Shown: in pieces, positions 37,640-46,281 of the stretch
How positions within the stretch are numbered: the stretch's first letter is position 1
Layout of the letters: the number at the start of each line of letters is the position of its first letter
Assembly (NCBI GenBank): GCA_030949565.1
Contig: JAUZSK010000007.1
Coordinates: forward strand, 1 to 64,000
Length of the DNA: 64,000 bases
Origin: Enterobacterales bacterium
GTDB taxonomy: Bacteria > Pseudomonadota > Gammaproteobacteria > Enterobacterales > Kangiellaceae
Direction: 5' to 3'
The notes under the pieces: generated by a model
What the model was told of the DNA's origin: nothing
The model's input: only the letters and a program-made list of their open reading frames with translations
Databases searched by the model: none
Made by a program: the position numbers and the translations under genes

Positions 37640-38236
37640 GATGTTTTGTTGAAAAAAGCGAACCTAATTAATGATGCATTTGAACAGTCTTTTTTCATGA
37701 TGGTGCATTTACCCTATTTACAGCCATTTGCTGATATTAATAAACGAACGTCCCGCTTGGCGGCGAATCTGCCTCTATTTCGCGCAAACCTATGTCCGTT
37801 AACTTTTCTCGATGTGCCAGAGCAGGCCTATAGCAGAGCTACGTTGGGCATATATGAAATGGCGCGTGTCGAATTATTACGTGATCTTTACGTTTGGGCT
37901 TACGAGCGCTCAACACAAGAGTATTTAACGATAAAGCAAGAATTAGCAAAGCCTGATCCCTTGCGTCTGACCTGGCGAGATTTTATTAAGAAAACGATTC
38001 ACCTAGTTGTAACGAGTCCTGAACAAGACGCATTTGATGTTATACAACAGGTCGTTAAAGCACAAATTCCTGATGCCGAGAAAAAGGAATTACAGGCGCT
38101 AATCATCGAAGAACTAAGACGGTTGCATGAAGGTGTTTTAGCTCGGTATGGTTTGCGTCCCTCTGAATTTTATATTTGGAAGAGAAAGCATCAGGCTCTA
38201 GAATTTTCGGGACCTTTCGGGGGTGGACCTCAGTAA
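37640..38236 (+). pseudogene. Fic-domain protein, 3' part
   Basis: Continuation of the gene starting at 34449. It carries the Fic core HLPYLQPFADINKRTSRLAA, the branch of Fic proteins in which the consensus HPFxDGNGRxxR is written QPFxDxNKRxSR. The catalytic His of the classical motif is shifted to the HLPYLQ position and its activity is uncertain. The rest is helical (VPEQAYSRATLGIYEMARVE, then LLRDLYVWAYERS), typical for this branch, ending FGGGPQ. Joined length would be about 465 residues. Confidence 0.8.
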
Positions 38237-38344
38237 CTATATGTTTTTATTATCTTTAGTTATAATTAATTGCTGTTTTTAGCACTTAAACACCCCTTTT
38301 AGCTATCAAAAAGGCAGCTGTAAGCGCCAATTGAACAATGGGCC

Positions 38345-38370
38345 GGGGTCAAGCCGATTTTACTATATTG
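38345..38370. repeat. 26-bp inverted repeat, left copy, flanking RAYT gene
   Basis: Begins GGGGTCAAGCCGATTT. Matches 39347-39372 in inverse orientation with two differences in 26 bases. The repeat overlaps the 3' end of the transposase gene (its last codons IVKSA lie inside). Confidence 0.85.
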
Positions 38371-39323
38371 AGTGCTTTTTCCAACCATTTTATTAGTTTC
38401 CTCCATTGCCCTTGTTCAATCTGTTGGCGTATTTTGTTAATGGCGTAGGCTGAGCTACCCAGATGCTTTAATTGAAAGGTTTCCATTAATTCTTTTTGAC
38501 TCGCACGACCATAATGACGGCAAGCATACATCGCAAATGCTCGCTCAGCATTGCTCACATGCTTATTAGGCACTTTAGCACAAAGAGATTGCGGTTTCTT
38601 GTGGCTATATTCAGCAACCAATTGGATGATTTCATCACAACTCGGTTGGTTATTCCAGACGGTCTTGGGTTCAAGCTTATCATCTTCCGCCATTTGCTGC
38701 GCTTGCGCTTTAAATTCGGCATCACCTAACACACTCAATAGATTATAACGACCATAATAACGCTTGATGTCTTCGTCCACACCTTGCTCGACATATTTCA
38801 GATAACCACTGTATTTTTTTCGGTGACCGAGCATTTGGTAGGTTTTATCGCGCTGTAACCAGGAAGGCGCTTTGCTTTGATTGATATAAGCAGGGAAGCT
38901 CGACCAGCGGTAATCACCAAGTTTTGATACCATCGGTTTTTTTGTTTCAATAGGGTTTAAGTGAATATAACGAGTTAATTGCAACAAATATTCATCTTGA
39001 TCCACTAGGACCGCTTTATAACGTCCTTTAAACAGCGGACCATCGGTCTTTTTAAGCCCATTATGACGCTGGGTGTAAACCCCATTAATGTGTCTCATTA
39101 TTCGAGCGAGGTTAGCATAAGGGGTTTCAATCAACAGATGATAGTGATTCGTCACTAAACAATAGGCATGAATAACCGCATCAAACTGCTCGCTGGATTC
39201 TTGCAGGCATTTAAGGAAGGCTTCATAATACCGCTCATCATGAAAAAGGGAGGCATGGTTTCGTCCACGATTCATCACATGATGAAACGCACCGTCATAT
39301 TCTATTCGGATTGGTCTTGGCAT
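38349..39323 (-). CDS. REP-associated tyrosine (HUH, Y1) transposase, RAYT
   Basis: 324 residues, apparently intact. The N-terminus PRPIRIEYDGAFHHVMNRG and the metal-binding HUH motif in CLVTNHYHLLIETP are classical, as is the region GPLFKGRYKAVLVDQDEYLL and LTRYIHLNPIETK. The C-terminus carries a DnaA-like helix-turn-helix segment (AERAFAMYACRHYGRASQKE). These proteins process palindromic REP-type sequences. Here the gene is framed by 26-bp inverted repeats only 4 and 23 bases outside its ends, forming a compact unit of 1028 bp. Confidence 0.92.
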   Translation of the reverse strand: MPRPIRIEYDGAFHHVMNRGRNHASLFHDERYYEAFLKCLQESSEQFDAVIHAYCLVTNHYHLLIETPYANLARIMRHINGVYTQRHNGLKKTDGPLFKGRYKAVLVDQDEYLLQLTRYIHLNPIETKKPMVSKLGDYRWSSFPAYINQSKAPSWLQRDKTYQMLGHRKKYSGYLKYVEQGVDEDIKRYYGRYNLLSVLGDAEFKAQAQQMAEDDKLEPKTVWNNQPSCDEIIQLVAEYSHKKPQSLCAKVPNKHVSNAERAFAMYACRHYGRASQKELMETFQLKHLGSSAYAINKIRQQIEQGQWRKLIKWLEKALNIVKSA

Positions 39324-39346
39324 GATGAAAGCTTAACACAAATCGT

Positions 39347-39372
39347 CAACATAGTGAAATCGGCTTGACCCC
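39347..39372. repeat. 26-bp inverted repeat, right copy, flanking RAYT gene
   Basis: Ends AATCGGCTTGACCCC, the inverse of the left copy at 38345-38370. The stretch up to 39523 has no gene; it holds a 23-codon coding-like remnant (DFNPLDKMPVTAYDLTLQG) near 39440 that I cannot assign. Confidence 0.85.
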
Positions 39373-39523
39373 TATTATTTTTGGCTGTCTGCTATTGTTC
39401 GACCGAGTGAATGAGATAATTACTCGGACGGGACTTTAATCCGTTAGATAAAATGCCGGTAACGGCGTACGACCTGACCCTACAAGGCACTTTTCTGACC
39501 GATTGAATAGTGCGGGATATGAT

Positions 39524-40081
39524 TTAATCAAACAAAAAATTATACCAGAGCCCGCCATAACAAAAAAGTCCGTAGCTTACACCGTCTACTGACTCTAAAA
39601 TCACATCCACTTCAGAGCCCTTAAGAGGGAGCAACGCTCGCTCTTTTTTAACTATGTATTTTCTTGTATTACTCCATAAATTGATATCATTAATAGAATT
39701 AACCGTAATTTTTTTTATTGACAAACCACCTGGCATTTCTACAAACAGAATCTCGGATTTACAACTATTTATCGGTTTGTATTGATATCTACCTTCGACC
39801 ATCTCATTATTTAAAACTACTATTTTATACCGGCTATCAGAGGTTACCCGCAACTCTTCACAGGTAAAAATTGCTGGGTCACTATATTCATTAAATGAAT
39901 TTGGAAAGATAAATGACGGTTTGTATACATCTCTAGCATAAAATTTTTCAATTGGTTTACAGTTAGCCTCAACCATTTTATTATACAATAACTGAGGAAC
40001 CTCTCCCGTAAACAATGGATCTGCCTCAGCCGTAAAACTTAAGAAATTACTTATTAGTGATAAAACAAATATGATTCTCAT
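39524..40081 (-). CDS. Secreted protein of unknown function
   Basis: 185 residues. Signal peptide MRIIFVLSLISNFLSFTAEA then a mature part with five cysteines (NCKPIEKFY, FTCEELRVTS, NSCKSEILF, FCYGGLW), suggesting disulphides in the periplasm. There is no recognisable domain. The start ATG was chosen because GGGAG lies 10 bases upstream; an ATG three codons earlier is too close to it. Isolated gene between a RAYT unit and a split MITE, so possibly accessory cargo. Confidence 0.6.
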   Translation of the reverse strand: MRIIFVLSLISNFLSFTAEADPLFTGEVPQLLYNKMVEANCKPIEKFYARDVYKPSFIFPNSFNEYSDPAIFTCEELRVTSDSRYKIVVLNNEMVEGRYQYKPINSCKSEILFVEMPGGLSIKKITVNSINDINLWSNTRKYIVKKERALLPLKGSEVDVILESVDGVSYGLFCYGGLWYNFLFD

Positions 40082-40177
40082 TTTAAACATGCTCCCGAAT
40101 TACAAGTTAAATGCAAATGTCCGTCATTGTATACTTTACGATAAACTTTGAAATTAGTATGTTTTTCAATAAAAACG

Positions 40178-40220
40178 ATATCAGACAGGAACTCTATAGT
40201 CAATTACCTACAAAGACACG
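40178..40220. repeat. Hairpin MITE, copy D, left part
   Basis: ATATCAGACAGGAACTCTAT and onward to AAAGACACG, where the IS at 40221 interrupts it. Continues at 41885 after the IS and the second copy of the 9-bp duplication. Confidence 0.85.
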
Positions 40221-41875
40221 CAGCAATTCTCGGTGAATTAGAATATTCTAAGCAAAATGTGATATTTCAGTATTTTTTATAGTCAAGGACTCATTATTTG
40301 ATTTTTTGCCCCCTTAATGCTTTAGTTACAGGTAGGGATCTCAGCTACACAATCACGTGCAAATAATCCAAACTAGACTTTCTACGAACTTTTAAAACCG
40401 ATCTTGATATCTTCTTGCTCTTCTAATAAATAAGTTAAGAGCGTTTCCCACGAGCTAAAAATGAAAAAATAGATTGCTCCTCTCAGCTTTTCCCATAAGT
40501 GGCGTTTTGAGCCAAATTTTTTGCGGCAACCTTGATAAACCTTATCCGTCAATTCAAATATTTGATGAAAGTAAAATGCTAGCAAAGTGATCAGATACAA
40601 ATTGTAATTCAAATAGTGTTTACCATGACCATAATTGTGCTCTATACAATAGCCTTGGTTCTTCAAGGTATTGAAGCATTCATTTTCTATTTTCCATCGG
40701 CATCGACCAGCCTTAGCCATTTTAATAATATTTTTTTTGTTTATTTTTACGTCTGTCACCCAGCTATTTGTTGAGGTCTCTTTTCCTTTCTCGTTAATGA
40801 TTTTATATTCAAAATAATTAACCTCTACAGCGTCCTCTTGACCGTGTAAGGGAACTTTATTTTTCCAACGATACTGATGAGTGCGACCTTTTGTATCTTT
40901 TATTTCCAAGCAAGGCAATTCAGGGAAGTCGTTTAACCATTCAAAAAGATATTGATGATCGCCAGGTTTACACACGAAAATATAGTGCATGTTGTTATCG
41001 AGCACTTTTTCAATGAGTGGTTGATGAGACATTAAACCGTCACCACAGATCAAGAACTTTTGACGCGGGTGGGTTGCTTTGAGTCTATCTATAAAGCGTT
41101 TAGCGGCATTTGTTTCACAATCTTGTTTTTACTTCCATCTGTATTTTGGATCGCTTCAGGCATAACAGGAATAACTTGTTTTTTATCAGGATGCATAATG
41201 GCTCCCTGTAAAACAGCATGGCTATAGGTTTTTTCACCTGTCTTATGTTCTTTATGCAAGCAGTGTTCGCAACTTATTTTCTTTGAACTATAGTATTGAG
41301 TTCCATCAATACTGCACATTAAAACGTTTGGTAAAATGGCATAGCCTTCCAGATGTTTATGGCGTCTTAAACGGCTGAAGAAATCTTTGAAAATGGGTGC
41401 AATAGCGTCACTTGGGATGTTATCTAGCACGTCTCGAAGTTGAGAACTTTGAGGTATATTTTCAATACCAAATAAGGAGCGACAATTATTACTGCCTTGC
41501 TGATCTTCCATCTGTTGCTGAAATTTAAGTAAAGAAGGCTCTTGAAAATACATGCACGAAAAAGCACTCATAAGCACATCTTTCTGACTGTAATAGCAAC
41601 TTCCCTTTTTTCGAGGATCAGAGATGGCGTTAAAATGAGAGGCCATCGCTTGCCTAAGAGCGGTGAAATTGAGATGCTTTTTTTGTTTTAATAAGGGTTT
41701 CACGAATAAACCAGCCAAAATATGGGTATCTACTTTGATCAGATCGCTGGATTCATAAAAAGTTCAATTTTATTTGAAATAATATTCTGAAGCCTTCCTT
41801 TAGTGCGAAAGCAATATTTTTGATGGCGCTGTAGAGCTGATAGACTAGGCTTTTTAATTTCACCGAGAATTGCTG
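40221..41875 (-). mobile_element. DDE-transposase insertion sequence nested in MITE copy D
   Basis: 1655 bp. Terminal inverted repeats CAGCAATTCTCGGTGAA-TT at both ends (19 of 20 matching). A 9-bp target duplication AAAGACACG lies at 40212-40220 and 41876-41884. Removing the IS and one duplication copy restores the MITE sequence exactly as in the other copies, so the boundaries are certain. Family not settled: 9-bp duplications and a two-part DDE transposase would fit ISAs1- or ISNCY-type elements. Confidence 0.92.
40382..41718 (-). pseudogene. DDE transposase of the nested IS, one frameshift
   Basis: Two frames joined near 41090 give about 445 residues. First part: FNAISDPRKKGSCYYSQKDV and LPNVLMCSIDGTQYYSSKKI (first acidic residue). 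Second part: FLICGDGLMSHQPLIEKVLD (second Asp), KMAKAGRCRWKIENECFNTL (Glu region), KNQGYCIEHNYGHGKHYLNY. At the junction the restored reading is KQDCETNAAKRFIDRL. A one-base change in an A-run explains the break. Confidence 0.82.
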
Positions 41876-41884
41876 AAAGACACG

Positions 41885-41980
41885 GGTCAATGTCTTACAA
41901 AACCGAATAAATCAAAGATTTTTTGTAAGAGATCAACCCGACTTTGTGTGCGAGATATCTCAAAGCTGGCTGTCTGATAT
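41885..41980. repeat. Hairpin MITE, copy D, right part
   Basis: GGTCAATGTCTTACAAAACC through GGCTGTCTGATAT. Completes the unit begun at 40178. Closest in sequence to copy C. Confidence 0.85.
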
Positions 41981-42100
41981 TTTTAAAGGGTGACCCAGAG
42001 ACCTGAATTTTTATTTTCTTGAAGCTGATAGCTAGTCGCACCAGAGCTAGCAGTCCAGCGAACAGTAAAATTACCGTCACTCTCTTGAGTTGGTGTTGTT
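41981..42100 (-). pseudogene. FN3-like / Rhs-associated domain remnant
   Basis: One frame reads TTPTQESDGNFTVRWTASSG followed by ATSYQLQENKNSGLWVTL, a fibronectin-III-like repeat of the kind found in Rhs/YD-repeat and other large surface proteins of this class. It has no start or stop of its own and is cut by MITE copy D. Together with the Rhs tail at 3170 this is the second toxin-type gene fragment that ends exactly at a MITE. The 42101-42267 remainder is the upstream region of the next gene. Confidence 0.55.
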
Positions 42101-42267
42101 CTATTTGTTTACATAAATTGCCTAATTATTGGTATCATCCTCATCATAGTCTAAACCGACTCAAGCTAGTACGCCTAGGTGATTAGGTAATTGTCGCTCA
42201 TTGGTTATTAAACTGAAAACTAGGTAAGCGCCGGCCTTTATTGAATGAGTCAAACTCGCGAGGAAAT

Positions 42268-42780
42268 ATGACAGCTAAAATTTTATTCAGTGCCTGCCTA
42301 TTAGGCGAAAAAGTGCGTTATGATGGCCAGCATAAGTTAATTAATTCACCGGTGATACAAAGGTGGTTAGCTAAAGACTTGATTGTAACCGCTTGTCCTG
42401 AAGTGATCGGAGGGTTATCAATACCAAGAACTCCGGCGGAGATCATGCAAATCAAACAGCCACCAAGCCAGCTAAAAAATGACAATACTGATCATAGACT
42501 GGTAATTATGGATAAAAATAAACAGGATGTTACCCAAGCTTTTGTTGACGGTGCCAATAAAACCCTAGCAATTTGCCAACTGTACCAAATTAAAATGGCG
42601 GTTATGACCGATGGCAGCCCCTCTTGTGCTTCGAGTCAAATATACGATGGTAGCTTTACTGGCAAAAAAATAGCGGGTCAAGGAGTGACCGCTCAATTGC
42701 TTCAAAACAATGGGATAACGGTTTTTAGTCAGAGTCAATTAGCCTTGGCAGAAAAGTATTATCAATCACTGAATAGTTGA
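42268..42780 (+). CDS. DUF523 family protein
   Basis: 170 residues. Family motifs: ILFSACLLGEKVRYDGQHK, VTACPEVIGGLSIPRTPAEI and MTDGSPSCASSQIYDGSFTG with conserved Cys residues. These could hold a metal or a reactive thiol; function of the family is not established. ATG chosen with GAGGAAAT in front; an upstream TTG at 42241 is less likely. Confidence 0.88.
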   Translation: MTAKILFSACLLGEKVRYDGQHKLINSPVIQRWLAKDLIVTACPEVIGGLSIPRTPAEIMQIKQPPSQLKNDNTDHRLVIMDKNKQDVTQAFVDGANKTLAICQLYQIKMAVMTDGSPSCASSQIYDGSFTGKKIAGQGVTAQLLQNNGITVFSQSQLALAEKYYQSLNS

Positions 42781-42831
42781 GTTAAAATTCGCTAATCACT
42801 CACCTCTACACCAACTCTAGAGTAATATAAT

Positions 42832-43698
42832 ATGAAGCACTGTGCCCTTTTAACCATGGATGACCTTAGTGACTTTGAATGTTATGACCATTTAATTAAT
42901 CCACCACTCAATAAGCTCGGCTGGCAAGTCGAAGATGTTTCGTGGAAAAATAAGCAGGTTAACTGGAACAATTATGATGCGGTTATCGTCCGCTCCCCGT
43001 GGGATTATCAAGAGCACCTTGATGAATTTATTCTGCTACTTAAAAATATTGAGGGATCAACCGCATTACTAGTTAATTCACTCGAATTACAGTTGTGGAA
43101 TATTAATAAAAAATATCTCAAAACATTAGAAGACAAAGGCTGTAAAATAGTACCCACGCTATGGCAAAATAGCTATTCAGAAGATAGCCTAGTTCAAGCC
43201 TTTGACTATTTTTCTTGTGATGAGCTCATTATCAAACCCTGCGTGAGCGCGGGGGCTAGTGATACCTTTCGTTTAAGCAACAAACAGCCCATAGAACACA
43301 ACAAACTGACTCAAATATTTAACCACCGCGACTTTATGATGCAACCTTTTATTAAACAAATATTAGATCCCGGAGAATATTCGATCTTTTATTTTAATGG
43401 TCAATATAGTCACGCCATTTTAAAAACGCCGAAAGAAAATGATTTCAGAGTGCAAGAAGAATATGGCGGGCAACTAGCTATCATAGATCCTAGCCAAGCG
43501 CTTTTGCAGCACAGTCAAGAAGTCCTACAACAGCTACCGGACCAATCACTCTATGCTCGATTAGATTTTGTAAAAGTGGAAGATGACTATTTATTAATGG
43601 AAGCGGAGCTGATTGAGCCATCGCTTTATTTTAATATGGATGACCAATCAGCCAGCCGTTTCGCCAAGGCCTTCAATCACTACTATGAAGAAAACTAA
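42832..43698 (+). CDS. ATP-grasp enzyme
   Basis: 288 residues with RimK/glutathione-synthetase-like layout. The N-terminal Rossmann part contains AVIVRSPWDYQEHLDEF. The ATP-grasp part contains DELIIKPCVSAGASDTFRL (Lys for ATP), FMMQPFIKQILDPGEYSIFY and YARLDFVKVEDDYLLMEAEL-IEPSLYF with the two metal acids. Such stand-alone proteins ligate a carboxylate to an amine or thiol, but the substrate cannot be told. No coupled partner gene; the next gene is convergent. Confidence 0.85.
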   Translation: MKHCALLTMDDLSDFECYDHLINPPLNKLGWQVEDVSWKNKQVNWNNYDAVIVRSPWDYQEHLDEFILLLKNIEGSTALLVNSLELQLWNINKKYLKTLEDKGCKIVPTLWQNSYSEDSLVQAFDYFSCDELIIKPCVSAGASDTFRLSNKQPIEHNKLTQIFNHRDFMMQPFIKQILDPGEYSIFYFNGQYSHAILKTPKENDFRVQEEYGGQLAIIDPSQALLQHSQEVLQQLPDQSLYARLDFVKVEDDYLLMEAELIEPSLYFNMDDQSASRFAKAFNHYYEEN

Positions 43699-43719
43699 GC
43701 TAATTATTTTTCTTGTTTC

Positions 43720-46281
43720 CTAGTTTATCGGCAGAAAATGAGTAACTGATCGGCTATTCGCCTCCAGTGTTTTCTTATCGAGATTCAAACTAAGGTACAT
43801 TCCTTGCCGCCATAAATCGGTTTGGTCTTTATAAAAAGGGCTAAACCAGCGTCCCGATTGCCCTGTTGTAATAATTATATCCGACTGCTCAGTGTGTCCA
43901 AAATCGATAATATGCCGCATCGACGCACCATGTTCAACGCGATAGGGCTTAGTATCAATCTTGTGGAAAACGCCAGGATTAACCGTGGCAATATCACCGG
44001 GAAATTCATCGGGCCCAATATTTAAAAGCAAACCGAGTGGCGCGACTCTCCCTAATTGATGTTGAAATAGCGTTTGATGCAGATCTCCCCAACGCCATTG
44101 AGTGACATCATCTCCCCAAAAATGGCTAAGTGAAGAAAGGGTATCAACCAAGCTAGTAACAATGATTTGCTGTTTGGTTTCTACTATTGCGGTATTAGGA
44201 TCGTCAAACCAATATTGCCTTTCTGTCGAATTTAAATTAGCCAGCAAAATCCCCGCTACGTAGTTTAATTTCCCCGCTTTAATATAATGCTCGAATAGCT
44301 TTTCACTTATTTTATTGGCATAGGTGTTTTTCAATAGGTGAATAAAAAATTCTTGAATAATACTATTAGCGATACTATTGATATCTGTTTGACCATCATA
44401 ATCTCTAATAATATCGAGCAAGGGGATAATTTCCTTGGGAAGTTCATTTTGATTCTTGATAGCTAAAAATATTTCTTTTTTTAGAGCTAATGCAAAAAGT
44501 GATTTGGTATCTTGCTGGATATCCCTTATATCTTGCTGAGTTAATTTAGACTTGGCTTTTATTAACTGCTCGATTCTTATGGCACGGTAGGGTAACTGAA
44601 AAGTCGATGTGGAAATGGGGTATGATCCACCTTTTGTTTGAATTCTATTGCCAAGAGTGATTTCATTATTAGCCGAGACAATAAACCCTTGCTTAGGATT
44701 ATAAAGTTCAGGAAGATCGTCAAATGCGACATAACCCTTCCAATCATAATCGCCGCTCCATCCATCTTGGGGCTCAAGTCCTTGTCCACTTACTCGAATC
44801 GGGATCTTACCGTTCATCTTGTAACCAATATTGCCTTGATTATCGGCGTAACCCCAATTCCAAACAGGCATATTGACTTGGGCGATTGCTGCTTTAAACT
44901 CCACCCAATTAGTCGCACGATAAATATCCATTGCAAATAATATTTGTCCTTCGATAGCTTCATCAATACTTTTCAATGCGATCGGTGATTTTAACATTAC
45001 ATTGTTAGCATCATTTTGTTGCTTGATAATATCGTTAATAATAGGACCATGTCGTGATTCCTTCACCCTAATGGTTTCAGTTTTCATTACACCATCTTGT
45101 AAGAAATGAATTTTTTCCTTGCGTATTTTAAAAGGATAATATTTTCCTTGATATAAATACTCATCGTTGTTATTAGGATTAAGTTTTTCTTGAAACAGAT
45201 CTTGGGTATCGGCTCCAGTGGTGGTTGCTCCCCAAGCGATATGCTGATTGTGTCCAGCAAGAATAATTGGCGAACCTGGCATAGTGATCCCCATCGCATT
45301 GATACCATCAGCCACTAAATGAACCTCATACCAAAGTGATGGCAATAGAAAAGGCATATGATAGTCGTTTGCGAAAATAGCTTTACCCGATTGGCTACGG
45401 CTTGCAGCAATTGCCCAATAGTTACTATGAGCTTGATTCGATTCCAATCCTGACAGAGCTTTCACTTGAGTATCTATGTTTAACATGGCGAGATATAAAT
45501 TTGAAATTTCGTTGGTTTTTTGTTGTAACACTTTGGTCTCTGTAGCATTCGAACTGGGCGGCGGTTGTTTATCACCAGAGGTAGAAACAAAATGCGCCTG
45601 CCCCTCACTATTTAACTCTATTTCTGGCTCAGCCATGTAGGGACCATTAAAACTGGTTGCTGCAACCAGCTGTCGACCCTTTGTTTCACCTAGTTCTTCT
45701 ATCGCTAGAGATCTCAATACTTCCAATGTCCAATTACGACTTGCTACAAAGGATTTATAATAGGTCAAGGCTAGAATATCATTAACAGTAAAAATTTCAG
45801 GTTGATATTCTAAGGCTAAAAATTCGATCGGTTGTTTATCAGGATGTGATTTGATGTAGTAATTAATTCCGCGAACAAAGGCTTGCAAATAATTTTTTTC
45901 TGACAATTTTAACCTTTTCTCAAATAATCTTGCTTTCGTATTAAAACCAATTATTTTTGCAAAACGATCGGCTTTTATGCTTCGCTTGCCGAAGACCTCA
46001 GACAGCCGCCCGGTTGCAACGCGCTTAAATAAATCCATTTGCCACAATCGATCTTGTGCCATTACAAAACCCAATGCAAAAGCTAAATCATCCTGGTCTT
46101 TGGCAAAAATATGAGGTACGGAATGTTGGTCTCTAATAACTGTTATTTTCCCATGGATCCCTTTTAGCTGGTATTCACCTGAAAGATTAGGAAGTCCTAA
46201 ATACAAGTATAAGTAACTTATAATCCAAGCAAAAAGGAACAGTCCCACAATTGCTAATGGCAGGCTTTTCAGCTTAAGCAT
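43720..46281 (-). CDS. Penicillin acylase family (Ntn) amidohydrolase
   Basis: 853-residue precursor. One N-terminal membrane helix or uncleaved signal (about 9-30), then the alpha-chain start GIHGKITVIRDQHSVPHIFA with DDLAFALGFVMAQDRLWQMD. The autoproteolytic nucleophile is Ser286 in AHSNYWAIAASRSQSGKAIF, followed by ANDYHMPF. The beta chain shows MPGSPIILAGHNQHIAWGAT and the C-terminal GQSGRWFSPFYKDQTDLW. It hydrolyses an amide bond of an acyl-amine; relatives cleave penicillins, N-acyl homoserine lactones or acylated peptides. Last gene of a six-gene operon; its ATG overlaps the ligase stop by 8 bases. Confidence 0.88.
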   Translation of the reverse strand: MLKLKSLPLAIVGLFLFAWIISYLYLYLGLPNLSGEYQLKGIHGKITVIRDQHSVPHIFAKDQDDLAFALGFVMAQDRLWQMDLFKRVATGRLSEVFGKRSIKADRFAKIIGFNTKARLFEKRLKLSEKNYLQAFVRGINYYIKSHPDKQPIEFLALEYQPEIFTVNDILALTYYKSFVASRNWTLEVLRSLAIEELGETKGRQLVAATSFNGPYMAEPEIELNSEGQAHFVSTSGDKQPPPSSNATETKVLQQKTNEISNLYLAMLNIDTQVKALSGLESNQAHSNYWAIAASRSQSGKAIFANDYHMPFLLPSLWYEVHLVADGINAMGITMPGSPIILAGHNQHIAWGATTTGADTQDLFQEKLNPNNNDEYLYQGKYYPFKIRKEKIHFLQDGVMKTETIRVKESRHGPIINDIIKQQNDANNVMLKSPIALKSIDEAIEGQILFAMDIYRATNWVEFKAAIAQVNMPVWNWGYADNQGNIGYKMNGKIPIRVSGQGLEPQDGWSGDYDWKGYVAFDDLPELYNPKQGFIVSANNEITLGNRIQTKGGSYPISTSTFQLPYRAIRIEQLIKAKSKLTQQDIRDIQQDTKSLFALALKKEIFLAIKNQNELPKEIIPLLDIIRDYDGQTDINSIANSIIQEFFIHLLKNTYANKISEKLFEHYIKAGKLNYVAGILLANLNSTERQYWFDDPNTAIVETKQQIIVTSLVDTLSSLSHFWGDDVTQWRWGDLHQTLFQHQLGRVAPLGLLLNIGPDEFPGDIATVNPGVFHKIDTKPYRVEHGASMRHIIDFGHTEQSDIIITTGQSGRWFSPFYKDQTDLWRQGMYLSLNLDKKTLEANSRSVTHFLPIN

